Shown here: in pieces, positions 42,677-53,869 of the stretch
Layout: every line of letters starts with the position of its first letter
Numbering within the stretch: the first letter of the stretch is position 1
Source of the DNA: Salticus scenicus
Lineage: Eukaryota > Arthropoda > Arachnida > Araneae > Salticidae
NCBI GenBank assembly: GCA_963930645.1
Contig: OZ005651.1
Coordinates: 126,018,231 to 126,082,230 of the forward strand
DNA: 64,000 nucleotides
Direction: 5' to 3'
Program-made: the position numbers and the translations under genes
The notes under the pieces: model-generated
What the model was told of the DNA's origin: nothing
Database searches by the model: none
Seen by the model: the letters and a program-made list of their open reading frames with translations, nothing else

Positions 42677-43985
42677 TAACCGACTTCAAAAAGGAGGAGG
42701 TTCTCAATTCAAAGCGTATGTTTCTTTTTTTTTTTTTTTCGTTTGTTTGTTTGTTTGTTAGCTCATAACTTCTGAACGGATGATCCGATTTTGATAATTT
42801 TTGTTTTGTTGTATAGGTCTTGGTCTGAAATAGGTCCCATTGTAATATCTTTACTATCAAAAGAAAATACAGGGTGCACAAAAAAGTCAGTCCGGACTCT
42901 CTTAACTGCTGAATGGCAGCTTTAGTCATAAAAATGGCACGTAGGTATAATGAAGTGACCATGCGCTACGTGATTCAACCACCTACAGCGCCACCTGGTT
43001 GAAAACAACAGAGTTAGCGCTCCTATCTCGAAAACGGTTCAAGATAGAGGGAAAAAGTGAATTATAAAATTGCAGAGCACCATCGATTTAATACGAGCAG
43101 ACAGTTTGTAGACATTAATGCTAAAAATAGAATGCTTAAAACGTACATGTGTCTGTTTACAATTTCCTATTTTATGCACACTTGAACGACATTCAATACG
43201 TTTTAGCGTAGCGGGTGACATTTATGCTATGTAAAATTAAAAGTAAGGTTATTGTCATCGGTAACTTTGATTAACACATAGTCGTTTTAAACCGACTTCA
43301 TAAAGGAAGAGGCTTTCAATACAAACCTAATTTTTATTGTTGCTGTTGTTTGAAATTTGTTAAATTATAACTTCATAAGAGATACTTTAATTTTAATACT
43401 TTTTTTTTTTTTTTTTTTTTGGCCGTAAAGATCCTTGCCTGAAATAGGTTTCATAATGATTTCATTAAGATCTAAGCAAATTGCAAGATACTCACAGAAG
43501 TCCGTTCTCACTTTAATTGCGGAACGCATGCAGCTACACTGGTAAAAGTAGTATGTAAGTCTCGTAAAGTGGCCATGCGCTACGAGATGCGACCGCTTAC
43601 AGCGCCATCTGGAGGGAAGAGAGCGGAGTTAGCATTTCTTTCTCGAAAACAGTACAAAGTACGAGAGAAAAATTATATTACAAGATTGTACAGTATCAAG
43701 GTTTTAGTGTGGAAACACACATTGTAGACATAAAAAAAAAGAGGTTTAAATGTACATCTGTTTGTTTACAATTTTCTACACTGTAAGCAAATCAAAAAAC
43801 CTTTATTTCGATGTTGAAACTTCTGTCCGTAAGCTGCAATGCTTTTTTTTCTCTTTGTTTGAACTTTACGCTGCGTACTTTCCAGCGTAACGAGTGACAT
43901 TTATTCACAGTAAACTTCACTATATGCCTTTCAAAATTGTCGGTTACGAAAACAACATATCTGTTCTTTACAGTTCTAAAGCCTT
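42677..43985 (+). repeat. two tandem units of about 610 bp starting AACCGACTTCA
   Basis: The first unit starts AACCGACTTCAAAAAGGAGG (42678), the second AACCGACTTCATAAAGGAAG (about 43289). Both then have GGTYTCAT or CCCATTG sites after CTGAAATAGGT, a TCACTTTAA or GACTCTCTTAA block, ACTTACAGCGCCAYCTG-like sequence, TCTCGAAAACRGT and ACATYTGTYTGTTTACAATT. The first unit also contains CAGGGTGCACAAAAAAGTCA, which looks like a mariner-type terminus. No transposase was recognised. Confidence 0.65.
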
Positions 43986-44317
43986 TTTAAATTAACGTAT
44001 GTTCATTCAATAGATATTTTTTTTTTCTCATATCTGATAAATGCAAGAAAAGTGACACAACTTAAAGATGCAGCATTTAAGAAAAATCACCTTCAATATA
44101 ACTTGACTAGAATAAAATTCACACAACTGTCTCTTGAGTAGATAATTTTCTAGAAGGAGATGTAGCGTTTTTTGTTCACACTAGGGTGCATTTCATATAT
44201 TTTTGAGTGACATAAACTATGTTTTGAGTTGTGTTACTTTTCTTGGGGGCTGTGATTTGTGAAACTGCCATCGACCGTCTTCTGATGTTCTGCTATATGA
44301 ATAAACTTTCACTAAAA

Positions 44318-45300
44318 AGAAAAAAAATAAAATCTTTTTGTAAAAAAATAGAACCGACTCCAAAAAAGGAACAACTATTCAAACAACTTAAAAAAAAAGG
44401 CAAAAAATTAAACTGTAAATTGCGCCTAAAAGTATAAAATAATTTCCTTCGCCAAACAACCTATAACACTACAATTAATCATAACTTTTGAAGTCGGCGC
44501 AAAATTAAATAAAAATTGATACCCTTTATTCGTTACAAAAATCAAATTCTATACGAAATACACATCTCACATTAGCACCTGCAAAACTCAGCCGAAAACA
44601 ACTTTGACTCAAGAAAACAAATAAGAATTCGTAAACTGCAAAAGTTGGCGAAGCTGCTGGTATTTGGCGTCCTTGATGAAAGAAAAATTGCCAAATTATC
44701 TGGCAAACATATTTAATTTCTTTGAGAAAACATGGTTATTTTAATAAGGTATATTAAGAGAGCAATCAAGAATATGAAACAATATTTCGTATAATATATA
44801 TTATGAAAATATACATCTTACGCGTATAAGTGTATATATTTGCATTACGTTTTCGATCGCCAAATCCAAAAGCCGCCAAGGATGATAGTTATAAAGGTTA
44901 TACCAAGTTTGGAAATGAAACTCGAACTTCGTAGAAACATAAATACTGAATTGCGAAGGATGTTCTCTGTTCTATGTAGATGTTACTAATGGACCAATTG
45001 CATGCAGTGATAAAATGATAAAGGAAACATGCAAATGGATCTTTCGAGACAACGGCATTTGTAGTTACCAATATAAAAACAAATCTTTAAAAACGAATTA
45101 AGTTTAATTTAATTTTGCGCCGACTTCAAAAGTTATCATTAATTGTAGTGTTATAGGTTGTTTTGCGAAGGAAATTATTTTATACTTTTAGGAGCAATTT
45201 ACTGTTTCATTTTATGCCTCTTTTTTTTTCTTTAGTTATTTGAATAGTTGTTGCTTTTTGGAGTCGTTTCTATTTTTTTACAAAAAGATTTTATTTATAA
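44318..45300. repeat. inverted-repeat element, arms about 200 bp, related GAAGTCGG motif
   Basis: The left arm 44318-44513 and right arm 45098-45300 are reverse complements: ATAAAATCTTTTTGTAAAAA, CGACTCCAAAAA, CCTATAACACTACAATTAAT and TTTTGAAGTCGGCGCAAAAT all recur. The 584-bp interior has no recognised gene. The outer CGACTCCAAAAA resembles the CCGACTTCAAAAA start of the units at 42677, so these may be one family. Confidence 0.75.
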
Positions 45301-46010
45301 ATTTTGTTCTAGTTTATGCTTTTCTGTTAAGGTTTTTGTTGAATTAGTTTACCGATTCGTTTGTGTTGCAAGTTGTTAACTCATGTACTTCGTTTTCTTT
45401 AAATGTGTGCATTTCAATATATATATATATATATTGAAGTATAAAAATGAAACGCTAAAGCGATTACTAAAATAGAAATTTCTTGAATGACAGAGAAAAG
45501 TTCATTCTTGAAATAATAATAATAATAATTTCAGAATTGTTTCAGTCTATATTTAATGTTTAAGAAGACTTTAAAATAAAATTTAAAATGTGTCATTTTC
45601 TTATAATGCGCTCAAAGGTATGGTGTTTTAGTATGTACTGCGTTAGATATCGATTACACGGAGACCGATAGTTACAAACTATATGACATATACAAACCAT
45701 ACGGTATATATATTTTTAAATATATAGTATGTCATGCATACATAAGGGAGGTTTAAATGATAATGCAGCATGTGTGGGTGTGTCAGGTTTTGAGGAATAA
45801 GAATTGCATAGAAACTGGGTTGTTGCAATAACCATTGTAACTCGCTAATGGGCGATTAGCTCTGGCCAACTTCTATGTTTACAGAAAGACACAAGAGATT
45901 TATTTTCACATTTTGCGATACATAGTTTATTTTTACTTTATTTATTTTTCTTTATGACAAAATTTAGAGTGATCTTATATTTATATTCAGGAGTGTAGGC
46001 TGGTTCCAGT
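45301..46010. other. AT-rich stretch, no gene seen
   Basis: (TA)n near 45418-45434 and (AAT)n near 45513-45529. Confidence 0.35.
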
Positions 46011-46013
46011 CTA

Positions 46014-46226
46014 CAGTAGGTAACAAAAGTGTCCGAACACAAACAAAAATTTCTATGTAAAAAAAATACACTTCATACGGGTTTGTTAAATAAATCCTTA
46101 TCGAATCATGTTCTTAAACTGACTGAGAACAGGATTCGACAAGGTTTTATTTAACAAAACCGTATGAAGTGTACCTTTTTTAAATAGGAATTTTTGCGAG
46201 TGTTCGGAAACTTTTGTTGCCGACTG
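46014..46226. mobile_element. 213-bp palindromic MITE, TA target site
   Basis: Flanked by TA (46012-46013 and 46227-46228). The left end CAGTAGGTAACAAAAGTGTC and, on the minus strand, CAGTCGGCAACAAAAGTTTC pair, and the arms go on through CCGAACAC, TACACTTCATACGG and TTTGTTAAATAAA to the centre. It would fold as a hairpin of about 100 bp per arm. TA and CAG ends suggest Tc1/mariner-type mobilisation. Confidence 0.85.
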
Positions 46227-46228
46227 TA

Positions 46229-47640
46229 CAATCATCAACAATGACTCTTCTCTTTTTATACTTTTGGTAGTAAATTATAGAGCTTTCTTGGAAATAATTT
46301 TTTACCATAAAACATTGGACTATTCCGAAAAATTCTAGCGCTCGTTTTTTATTGAAGTTAGATTTTTTAAACTTTGTCAACCTTAAACTACAATTTTTCG
46401 CCAAATTTCGTCATCAAGTCACCAAATTCTACACCAAATTCTTAAAATCGACAAGACGGAAATCCATGCTGACGACTAATTTGGCGACTTGGCTTAATTT
46501 GTGTCCAAATTTGGCGGGAAGTAGTAGTTCAGGGTATGCAGGATCACTAAGTGTTTTCTCAATTTTAATGGAGCTAATTGTTTTGTTATAAAACATCGTT
46601 TCTCACTACAAAATCTCGCCAAAGAGAATAAAAGTAGGCCAATAAGATTCTGAAATAAGTTGTTGAATACTATTCTTGAACAATCAATATTCATTCTCTG
46701 TGGTGTGTATAATTCTGTTATCGTGACTTCTGTGGTTTGAGAAATAGTTTTCCTGGCTTATTCATAGGAATGTTCATGGATTAGAACCTGTCTATTTGTT
46801 TACGAACTAGTTACGTCACACGAAACTGTCAATGTTTTCGTAACAATATGTATATTTTAATATGTGTATAAGCAAGTCGTGGTATCCACATTAGGTTTTT
46901 TATATTAGCGTTTTTAATAATTATGTATTTTCTTTGATATACACACACACATATATAGGTCGTTCATTGTGAAAGTGAATTATCTCCTTGGAAATTTATT
47001 TTGAAATAACGAGCTTTTTTCAAATTTATTTATCGGAAAAAAAGTCAAGATCCAGAGAGTGTTATCGATTTTGTGTTTAATACAAATCATAGTTATAAGA
47101 ATTTATAAATTATATTAAAAATTATTTGAAGTAACATTGAAACTCATTTTTATAATGAAAATTTAGAATTTTTAGTTTTCTGAGAAAAGATTTGTGAGAT
47201 TTTAATGCAATTATTAGAGTTTTTCCTTTTTTATAATGAAAGATGTGACAAAATGTGATACATTTAAGTAAAAATATATATATTTAAAAAATATGGAATT
47301 ACACCACATTTTCAATGAGCCGTCCTTTCTGTCTCTTAGAATAAATCCTAGCATACATCTCCCCATGTTCTCTGGGTTGTTCGAAGCTTTTGTATAGTTT
47401 AACACGTGAATGTCCAAGTTTCTGAAGCATAAGTTAATATATACAAATTACACTGATCATTTTTTTCCCTTTTGAAACAAATTGGGAGATTGTTTTTGAA
47501 TATAGCGTCATTTCTTCCAAATGCTCTCCATGTAAGTTAAATTTGGTTGTTAATTTCTTCCATGATGTTCTCGTTCATTTTATTGACTTGTCTCAGATAA
47601 GTATAACTGTATACTGTTTCTAATTCATACATATCAACAG
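46229..47640. other. no gene recognised
   Basis: A GCCAAATTT/AAATTTGGCG-rich stretch at 46385-46520 is repetitive in character. Otherwise AT-rich. Confidence 0.35.
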
Positions 47641-47770
47641 TGATCTTGGAATCTTAGAAACCTTTCAATGACCCCTACCTCCCTGGACTAGGCCAAGTTT
47701 AACGGGTTTGATACCGTCCAAAGGGGCGAATAGCGCCAGATCACCGCATGGCGACCAACTACTTTATGAG

Positions 47771-47959
47771 CTACTTGAGCATCCCATAGAAATAAGCTGT
47801 GACCGGAGGAACAAGGTTACTTTTAACTGTAGACTTCTGACTTATACATAGGACTTCTCCATTGCGATTTCGCTTTTCAGAGTTTTTCTTGGACATGGTG
47901 CTCGGCCAGCACAACCGCATTTCCAAGAATGCGCTAACAGAAGCGCACAGAGCACGCAC
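47771..47959 (-). other. unrecognised open frame, 62 codons, less AT-rich
   Basis: Minus-strand frame with an internal start at 47897 giving MSKKNSEKRNRNGEVLCISQ and then KSTVKSNLV. The basic start followed by LCISQK is faintly like the N-terminus of CENP-B-type HTH domains, but the sequence then diverges. The adjoining 47660-47760 is also GC-richer (GGGTTTGATACC, a B-box-like site). It could be a first exon, a transposase exon or part of a repeat; I cannot decide. Confidence 0.2.
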
Positions 47960-48390
47960 CAGTTTGTTGGAAATTTGAATTTGGAACAGACTTAACTAAG
48001 AAAATAGAGAGAAAAAAAACAATTTGAGAAGAAGGAAATGGGCCGGGGAGCCGCAAAAGGTGGTTGTGCACGGGATATTACTAGCCGAAAGGAAGGAGGT
48101 ACAAACGTAATTAAATAAAAAGTAAAAAAAAAGGAAAAGGAATTGCGATGACAGTCCTGCTTGAATACTGCTAATGGCGAAAGAAGCTGAGAAATAATGG
48201 CCTAGGGAAATTAAATAATTGAAAGCAGAATTCTGTAATTGACCCTGGGGGAAGAAGAAAAAAAAAAACGTTCTGATATGCTTCATTTAATTTACGTATT
48301 GAGATAAGCGGGACAGGTAATTAAACACTGAATCAATAAAGTGTTACGCACAGGAGTTGTTGAAATGAGAAGAAATAAAACTGGACTTTT

Positions 48391-49374
48391 AAAAAATTAA
48401 AGAACACACTTTTATTGAAATGTGAACTGAAAAGCACAAAATATCTGTCTTTATAGAATTAAAATGCAGGGTAAGAAAAAATCGTGTGAGTGACACACCA
48501 TAATATTTACATATTTAATAAAAAAAAAATTAATTGAAATTGTTGGCACTCAACGTTATACAAATACGGCCAAATCCTGTGCCACATACGATAGAGTTTT
48601 AGTATATATATATAGATTTTTTTTGCCCCTAGAACCTGCCCCTGATGGGATAAGAGCCTGGAAACACTTGCATGTAGTATTGTCATCGACTATGAAGTCG
48701 TGTGCAAAAATTCAGGTCAATCAAATGAGATTCGGGTCAATCACAAAAATAATTTTGTGGTTGATGTCAACGATGTGAATTTTATCCATTATATTTTATG
48801 TATATTTTTTCTATATCATCATGTAAACTGACAAATATGTGTATTTATTTTTAAATATATAGAATTTTTCATTATTATTATTACTGTAAAGCACAATTTG
48901 TACGTCCTTCAAGGGACTGATGTAAAAGGACGTGTAAACGGAAATACGTTTAATCGAAATTTTAATAATGACACTTTGATTACTACAAATTTAATGACAT
49001 TTAAGTAAAATTTATTTGAAAATACTAATCAATAAAGTTTCTTAAATTAGTAATTGTATATTATACTTTTTTAAGACAACAATTAATTTTAAAAAAAGTC
49101 TAGAAATTACGTAATATTAACTGAATAAATAACATAATGAAGGAATGAGAAATAAATAATTTAGAATTAAACAAAAACCATTTTTAAAAAATCTCTCCTG
49201 ACTGGGCTCGAACGTTAGACCTTTAGGTTCGTAGTCCGGAGCTTTACCTCACAGCCACAGCGTTCACGTAGGGAAAGACTTTTTTTACAATATAGATTTT
49301 TTTGTTTGCTCCCAGAGTGGTTACAAACATACATACAAAAATACATACAGGTGAAGCTAATAAAAACGTGTTAA
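48391..49374 (-). repeat. tRNA-like repeat, copy 2, split by a 590-bp insertion
   Basis: Inverted partner of 40019-40373. The outer parts, 48391-48535 and about 49135-49374, match it in order; the 590 bp between them (about 48536-49134) have no counterpart in copy 1 and look like a later insertion. That insert includes TGGGATAAGAGCCTGG and duplicated ATTC(A/G)GGTCAATCA blocks and is not recognised. Confidence 0.7.
49190..49268 (-). pseudogene. tRNA-like sequence (Arg-ACG-like), copy 2
   Basis: Minus strand: GTGGCTGTGAGGTAAAGC, CTACGAA and TCTAACGTTCGAGCCC. The B box (GTTCGAGCCC) is better kept than in copy 1. Acceptor pairing is poor, so not a working tRNA. Confidence 0.55.
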
Positions 49375-49375
49375 A

Positions 49376-50280
49376 AAAAGAGGACCATCTCAAATTTGAT
49401 CCACTATGGGGGGATGGTTCCCTGCGTCGATAGCCAGACGAACTGCTAATGACTTGACGGGGAAGCACAGATTAATGAGGACTAAACATCGCCAAATTCT
49501 CGATTCCAAATGAAACGACTATAATATAATATTAACATAAAACTCTATAATAAACATAAAATAATTGTAAACCAAAGAGAAAAAGTAAAGGGAACTTAAA
49601 AAAAAAGACGATACATAAATAACTTACACATAACTAGAATTAAAGGATAACGGGGAAAACAATGGAAACACCGCATAACATAATGCAAAATAATGAAACA
49701 AATAATAATTTGAGTTATTCATTTAAACAAGCATATTCATTCATACTAGAGCCCCTTAAATAAATAATAGGGTGGCGCATCACCGCCATTTTTTTGCCTC
49801 GTAATAGGACAGCATTTCCGCTTGGCGATTTTATCGCTTCACTGGCGGTTTTAAGAAATTTTCATCTAAAAATAAAATCGGCCAAAAATGATAAGCAACA
49901 CAAGTAATCTGTTTCTGTTTCTTAAATAATTCATAACATTTGAAAGGGGAAAAAAAAGAGCGTACCAATTAAAATTGGAAAGTTTTTTTTAAATTAATTT
50001 TCTTTTCTCTTCCTCGTATATATATGATGGAGAAAGTATTATTTTTAAGTTAAATTTTTAAAACTGAGTTTTTGTCACTTTTACACGTTTTAAAATCATG
50101 TTTTAAGCGGTTAGTCTGTGTGAAGAACAAGTAGTAGCAGAAAGTCTAAAATCGGTATTCTCAATGTGTATCATATAGGGATGACACATTTTACTTTTCG
50201 TTGATATCAAGGAAATAGTTCGTGTACAGTAACATCCTAGAGAATTCCAATACACTATGGAGTAATTTCTGATAAGTACA
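49376..50280. other. no gene recognised
   Basis: AT-rich with a slightly GC-richer piece at 49385-49480. No domain or ordered repeat found. Confidence 0.35.
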
Positions 50281-50289
50281 TTAGAGGTC

Positions 50290-50456
50290 TGTACGGGTCA
50301 GATTTACGGGCCGGGTTCGGGCCGAATTTTTTAATTTACTGTCGGGCCGGGCCGGGCTCGGATTCATTTTTTTTTTTTTTTTTTGTGTGTGTGTGTATAC
50401 TCGGATCGGGCCATGAGGAAATTTTTTATGGGCCGTTTCGGCCCGAATCTTTTTCC
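50290..50456. repeat. GGGCCGGG-rich island, probable MITE
   Basis: GTACGGGTCAGATTTACGGG at the left, then GGGCCGGG units and TCGGGCCGGGCCGGGCTCGG, a T/GT tract, and GGGCCGTTTCGGCCCGAATC at the right. Strongly unlike the surrounding AT-rich DNA. Ends not resolved. Confidence 0.5.
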
Positions 50457-50540
50457 AGCTTCCTCGTTAATCAACGAAAAAGGAAAATGATAAAATCTTC
50501 AGTCATTTATTTTACATAATTTTATAGGCTGGTATGTCAC

Positions 50541-50572
<32 letters not shown>

Positions 50573-50829
50573 AATGTCTGTAACTTCAGTTTAATTGTCT
50601 ATCAGTCTGTTCGCGATCTGATTTTCTGCAAATATTTTTAGCATGTCCCGAAATTAATATATTTTATTTCAAGTAATATTAGATGGTTTCCTATTCAAAA
50701 TAGAATGCTTGCCACTACTAGTTTGGCACATGTACAAACAAAAGAAATTAAATACGTTACTATGTGCCCTTACTGTGTATGTTACTTTATCTCCTATAGT
50801 CTGTAGAGTTTAGGTGGTATGAAGCGATG

Positions 50830-50864
50830 AAGGCTATAAAGATCATTCCGATCTTTATAGCCTT
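50830..50864. repeat. perfect 15-bp hairpin
   Basis: AAGGCTATAAAGATC, a five-base loop ATTCC, then GATCTTTATAGCCTT. It directly precedes the 33-bp tandem repeat. Confidence 0.85.
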
Positions 50865-50955
50865 TTTCGCAACTTTTTCTCTAAGGATCTCTCTTTTTCC
50901 CAACTTTTTCTCTTAGGATCTCTCTTTTTCCCAACTTTTTCTCTAAGGATCCTTT
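50862..50955. repeat. 33-bp tandem repeat, about three units
   Basis: The unit CCCAACTTTTTCTCTAAGG plus ATCTCTCTTTTT repeats with one substitution (CTCTTAGG in the second unit). Confidence 0.85.
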
Positions 50956-50959
50956 TTCT

Positions 50960-51430
50960 TTTCTCCAGGTCAATGGGTAAAAGTATCATCATTTTTAGCA
51001 TATGCAAAAGCATCTTTTTAATTGAATATGGTTAGATTAGCATTAAAGTTTTGTTTACTGGATCACATGAAAGATTCGGATACATTACAGTATATAAGAG
51101 GAAATGCTTGAAAGTGCATTTTTAGTAGTATTAATCATTTTAAACACCTTCCTATATTTTTTGATGAATGCTAATATTTTTTATTTGACTTCCTGTCAGT
51201 CTTTCTGCCTTCTGTATGTCTGTAATAATGAACTTCTGTTTTTTATAATTATCTTGTAAGTATTGAACAGTTGTGTTAAAGAACATTCTATTGCTTAGCT
51301 ATATAAAACCTCTACAAAACACATAATGCAACTTGCACATTATACAGGTACAACTTTTTTTTTTTTCATACTACTGTTTTATATCGCTTTCATAACAAAA
51401 CATTTTAAAACTAGTATGTTGTGGCCACCA
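50960..51430. other. no gene recognised
   Basis: AT-rich, no ordered repeat. Confidence 0.35.
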
Positions 51431-51434
51431 CAAG

Positions 51435-51951
51435 ACTTTCTTCTATATTTTCCTATACAAATTCACTCAGTAACAGAATTAAAAAAAAAAAAAAAAAAAA
51501 ACGATTTCTCCCCCCCCCCGTTTTTTTTCGCTAAAAGTAAAAAAAAAAAAAAAAAAATCGAAAACAACTTTGTTTTAAATTCCACATATTTATAGTTCAA
51601 CCATTCGTTTTAAAGGTATTGACAAGACCTCTCGAAACATACCCATCTTGAAAATTTATCCCCCACCCGGGGGGTCCTTCACCCCAGGGAGGGGGAAGCG
51701 ATGCCCCCACATGCATAATTTTTTTTCCTAATTAACTACTACTATTATCAATAATTCATATTAATTTTACAATCACAGGTTAAGCATAACTCTCATTATG
51801 TACATTTATACGGAATTTTGTCCTATACTGCCATGTTAAAAATTTAGAAAAATTATGATCACAGCGCCTCCTCTTGAGAGATTGATCCCCAAATCTAATC
51901 AGCACCAGTTTATGTCAGGAGCCAACTAAATACCAAGTTTGGTTAAATTTC

Positions 51952-51983
<32 letters not shown>

Positions 51984-51997
51984 GATTTCTTTTTCTA

Positions 51998-52030
<33 letters not shown>

Positions 52031-52633
52031 TAAAAAGTAAAAAAAAAAAAAAATCGATAAGTTAATAATCACATTTATAGTTCAACCATTCGTTTTAAAG
52101 GTATTGACGAGACCTTTCGAAAGATAACCATCTTGAAAATTTACTCCCCTCGAGGGGGGACTTCCCCCTCCCCCCAGGGGGGTTGACGAGGCTCCTACAC
52201 ATACAAAAAAAAAATTTCCCAGTTGAATATCTCTATTATAAATAATTCTTGTAAACTTCATAATGATTACTAAAAAATAATTCTATTTATGCATATTTAT
52301 ACAAAGTTTTGTCCTATATCACCATGTTAAAAATTTAGAAAAAGCGGGATGGCAACGCAAACTTTAAGACAATTTTTACCAAAAGTTGATACGCACTAAT
52401 TTATGTCAAGGTACAACTACATACCAATTTGTATGAAATTCTGTGCAGTAGTTCTTGAGATACAGTTGCCACAAAATTTTGTCACACACACACACACACA
52501 CACACAGACAGACATTTTCTAGAAATGGTCAAATCGTTTTCTACAGCTCTTAAAACGTGTAAATCCATCAAAAACCCGAGGTCAAAAATTTTTACGAATC
52601 CAATACTTTCTTCTATTGAATATAGAAGAAAGT
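51435..52633. mobile_element. 1.2-kb repeat with ACTTTCTTCTATATT ends and two internal units
   Basis: The left end ACTTTCTTCTATATT and, on the minus strand, the same sequence at the right end form short terminal inverted repeats; a second copy lies just inside the right end (ACTTTCTTCTATTG). Two internal direct units share TTTATAGTTCAACCATTCGT, TTAAAGGTATTGAC, CATCTTGAAAATTTA and TTTTGTCCTATA (about 51480-51950 and 52050-52440). A (CA)n tract at 52482-52505 and an AATGGTCAAATCG block follow. The left part recurs at 63727-64000. The superfamily is unknown. Confidence 0.65.
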
Positions 52634-52750
52634 AAAAATAAGTTGCAGTTTTAAAGGAATTAAGGTAGCAGTCATTATTAATATGAATTTATGTACAGTT
52701 ACGTGATGTATATGTAATATTAATATAGAGACGTTTATTTCAATTTAATG

Positions 52751-52791
<41 letters not shown>

Positions 52792-52956
52792 TTAAAAAAA
52801 AAGAAAAGAAAAAGTATGAATTTTTAAATTTTTTTTTTCCCCTAGAAAGTAGACATAAATTGTAATATGAAATAAATATCTCAAGAAAAAGAAATCTAAA
52901 AATAGAACAAAATAATTAATTAATTAATCAAAAGTTCAATTAAAAATATATATATA

Positions 52957-53170
52957 TTAGGTGTTTGCATAATTTCGTGCGGTTTTTTATTGCTTCATTT
53001 CATAAAAATACATCAAATCAAATGACAATTTTTAATCAAAATATTCTCCATTACTTTCTATAACCTTTGCCCATTTTTCAGGTAACAAATGTATATTACG
53101 ACGATAGAAGCTCTCGTTTTTGGAGGCAATAAAATGATCCGTGTCCGCACGAACTTTTGCAACGACCTGA
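52957..53170 (-). mobile_element. 214-bp mariner deletion derivative, TA target site
   Basis: Flanked by TA (52955-52956 and 53171-53172). On the minus strand the 5' end is TCAGGTCGTTGCAAAAGTTC and the 3' end, inverted, TTAGGTGTTTGCATAATTTC; both continue GTGCGG. Between them remains only the end of a mariner transposase: KNESFYRRNIHLLPEKWAKV followed by IESNGEYFD and a stop, in near-perfect frame. It is a clean example of a MITE made by internal deletion. Confidence 0.85.
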
Positions 53171-53339
53171 TACTATCAGGACACGGAAACAAGACAACTT
53201 TGGCGAACCAAAAAAACGTCGCCAAGACTCTACAAACACACAGTAAAAAAGCGTTTCTTAAAATAATTTATGGTTATTAAAATACATATTTAGATTTAAA
53301 TAATACTTTTTTTTTTATTTTTTTACTTTATAAATGTCA

Positions 53340-53405
53340 GAAATGCAAAGAAAAGTATAAGTGAATAACAATAAAACTTACTATGCAAAGCTGTGCATTA
53401 GATCC
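53340..53405. other. putative intron start of the THAP gene (minus strand)
   Basis: On the minus strand a consensus donor GTAAGT follows the last THAP codon at about 53381-53386. The rest of the gene would lie at lower coordinates; no further THAP-gene exon was recognised between 51,000 and 53,380, where repeats dominate. Confidence 0.4.
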
Positions 53406-53534
53406 CGGGATCCAAGAATCTGGACGACAATTCTCCGCCCATTTTCTCCTTCTTGCATTATCTGAAGGAAACCTAAACATTTTGTATCCTTTTCTCGAGT
53501 GTTTACAGCAGTTTATCGCTGAACAACCTTCCAT
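53387..53534 (-). CDS. THAP-type zinc-finger protein, first exon (partial gene)
   Basis: First exon of a gene for a DNA-binding protein with an N-terminal THAP domain. ATG is at 53532-53534. The frame reads MEGCSAINCCKHSRKGYKMF, then RFPSDNARRRKWAENCRPDS and WIPGSNAQLC. C4 and C9 are the first zinc ligands (C-x4-C), C50 the third; the last ligand, the H of C-x2-HF, would be in the next exon. The invariant F and P of FRFP, the W at 32 and the P at 43 are present. Just after C50-I51 comes GTAAGT, a good splice donor. The exon has no stop or frameshift, unlike nearly everything else here. THAP proteins are nuclear transcription regulators or P-element-type transposases; without downstream exons these cannot be told apart. 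Confidence 0.75.
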
Positions 53535-53654
53535 ATTGCAGTTTATTTCACTAAAATTACGAGCAAGACGGTAGAAACAATGGCTGCCGTTTATTTATCA
53601 CGCTGGGTACATGCGGCAACCCTAAGGCAAAAAAATGTCGGATGCCCCAGCTCG

Positions 53655-53662
53655 TATATATA
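53655..53662 (-). promoter_or_regulatory. candidate TATA box of the THAP gene
   Basis: TATATATA within GGCTCCTATATATACGAGC on the minus strand, about 120-130 bp upstream of the THAP start codon, in a locally GC-richer and CpG-containing stretch (53,600-53,830). A start site about 30 bp downstream would leave a short 5' leader. Inference from position and composition only. Confidence 0.45.
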
Positions 53663-53869
53663 GGAGCCTTAATTCATACGGACAGCTTCCCGTGTTGCGA
53701 GAACGGACCTGGGGAGGAACCAAGAAGGTTCGACAGTGCCCGTTCCAATTGCTGAGTGTCCCTCCAATTCTTGCGAAAAGGAGGGTCCTAGCTTGGCCGA
53801 AAATGACTATCAAAAGTGAACTTCAGTGGAGAAACAAAGGAATTTGACAAAATTTTTGTCTTACAGAGG

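Noticed and set aside
47660..47760. Possible tRNA or SINE around GGGTTTGATACC
   Set aside because: B-box-like site only; no A box, arms or target duplication could be shown.
53635..53847. Open frames on both strands in the GC-richer stretch
   Set aside because: More likely promoter-proximal DNA of the THAP gene; no domain and no conservation evidence.
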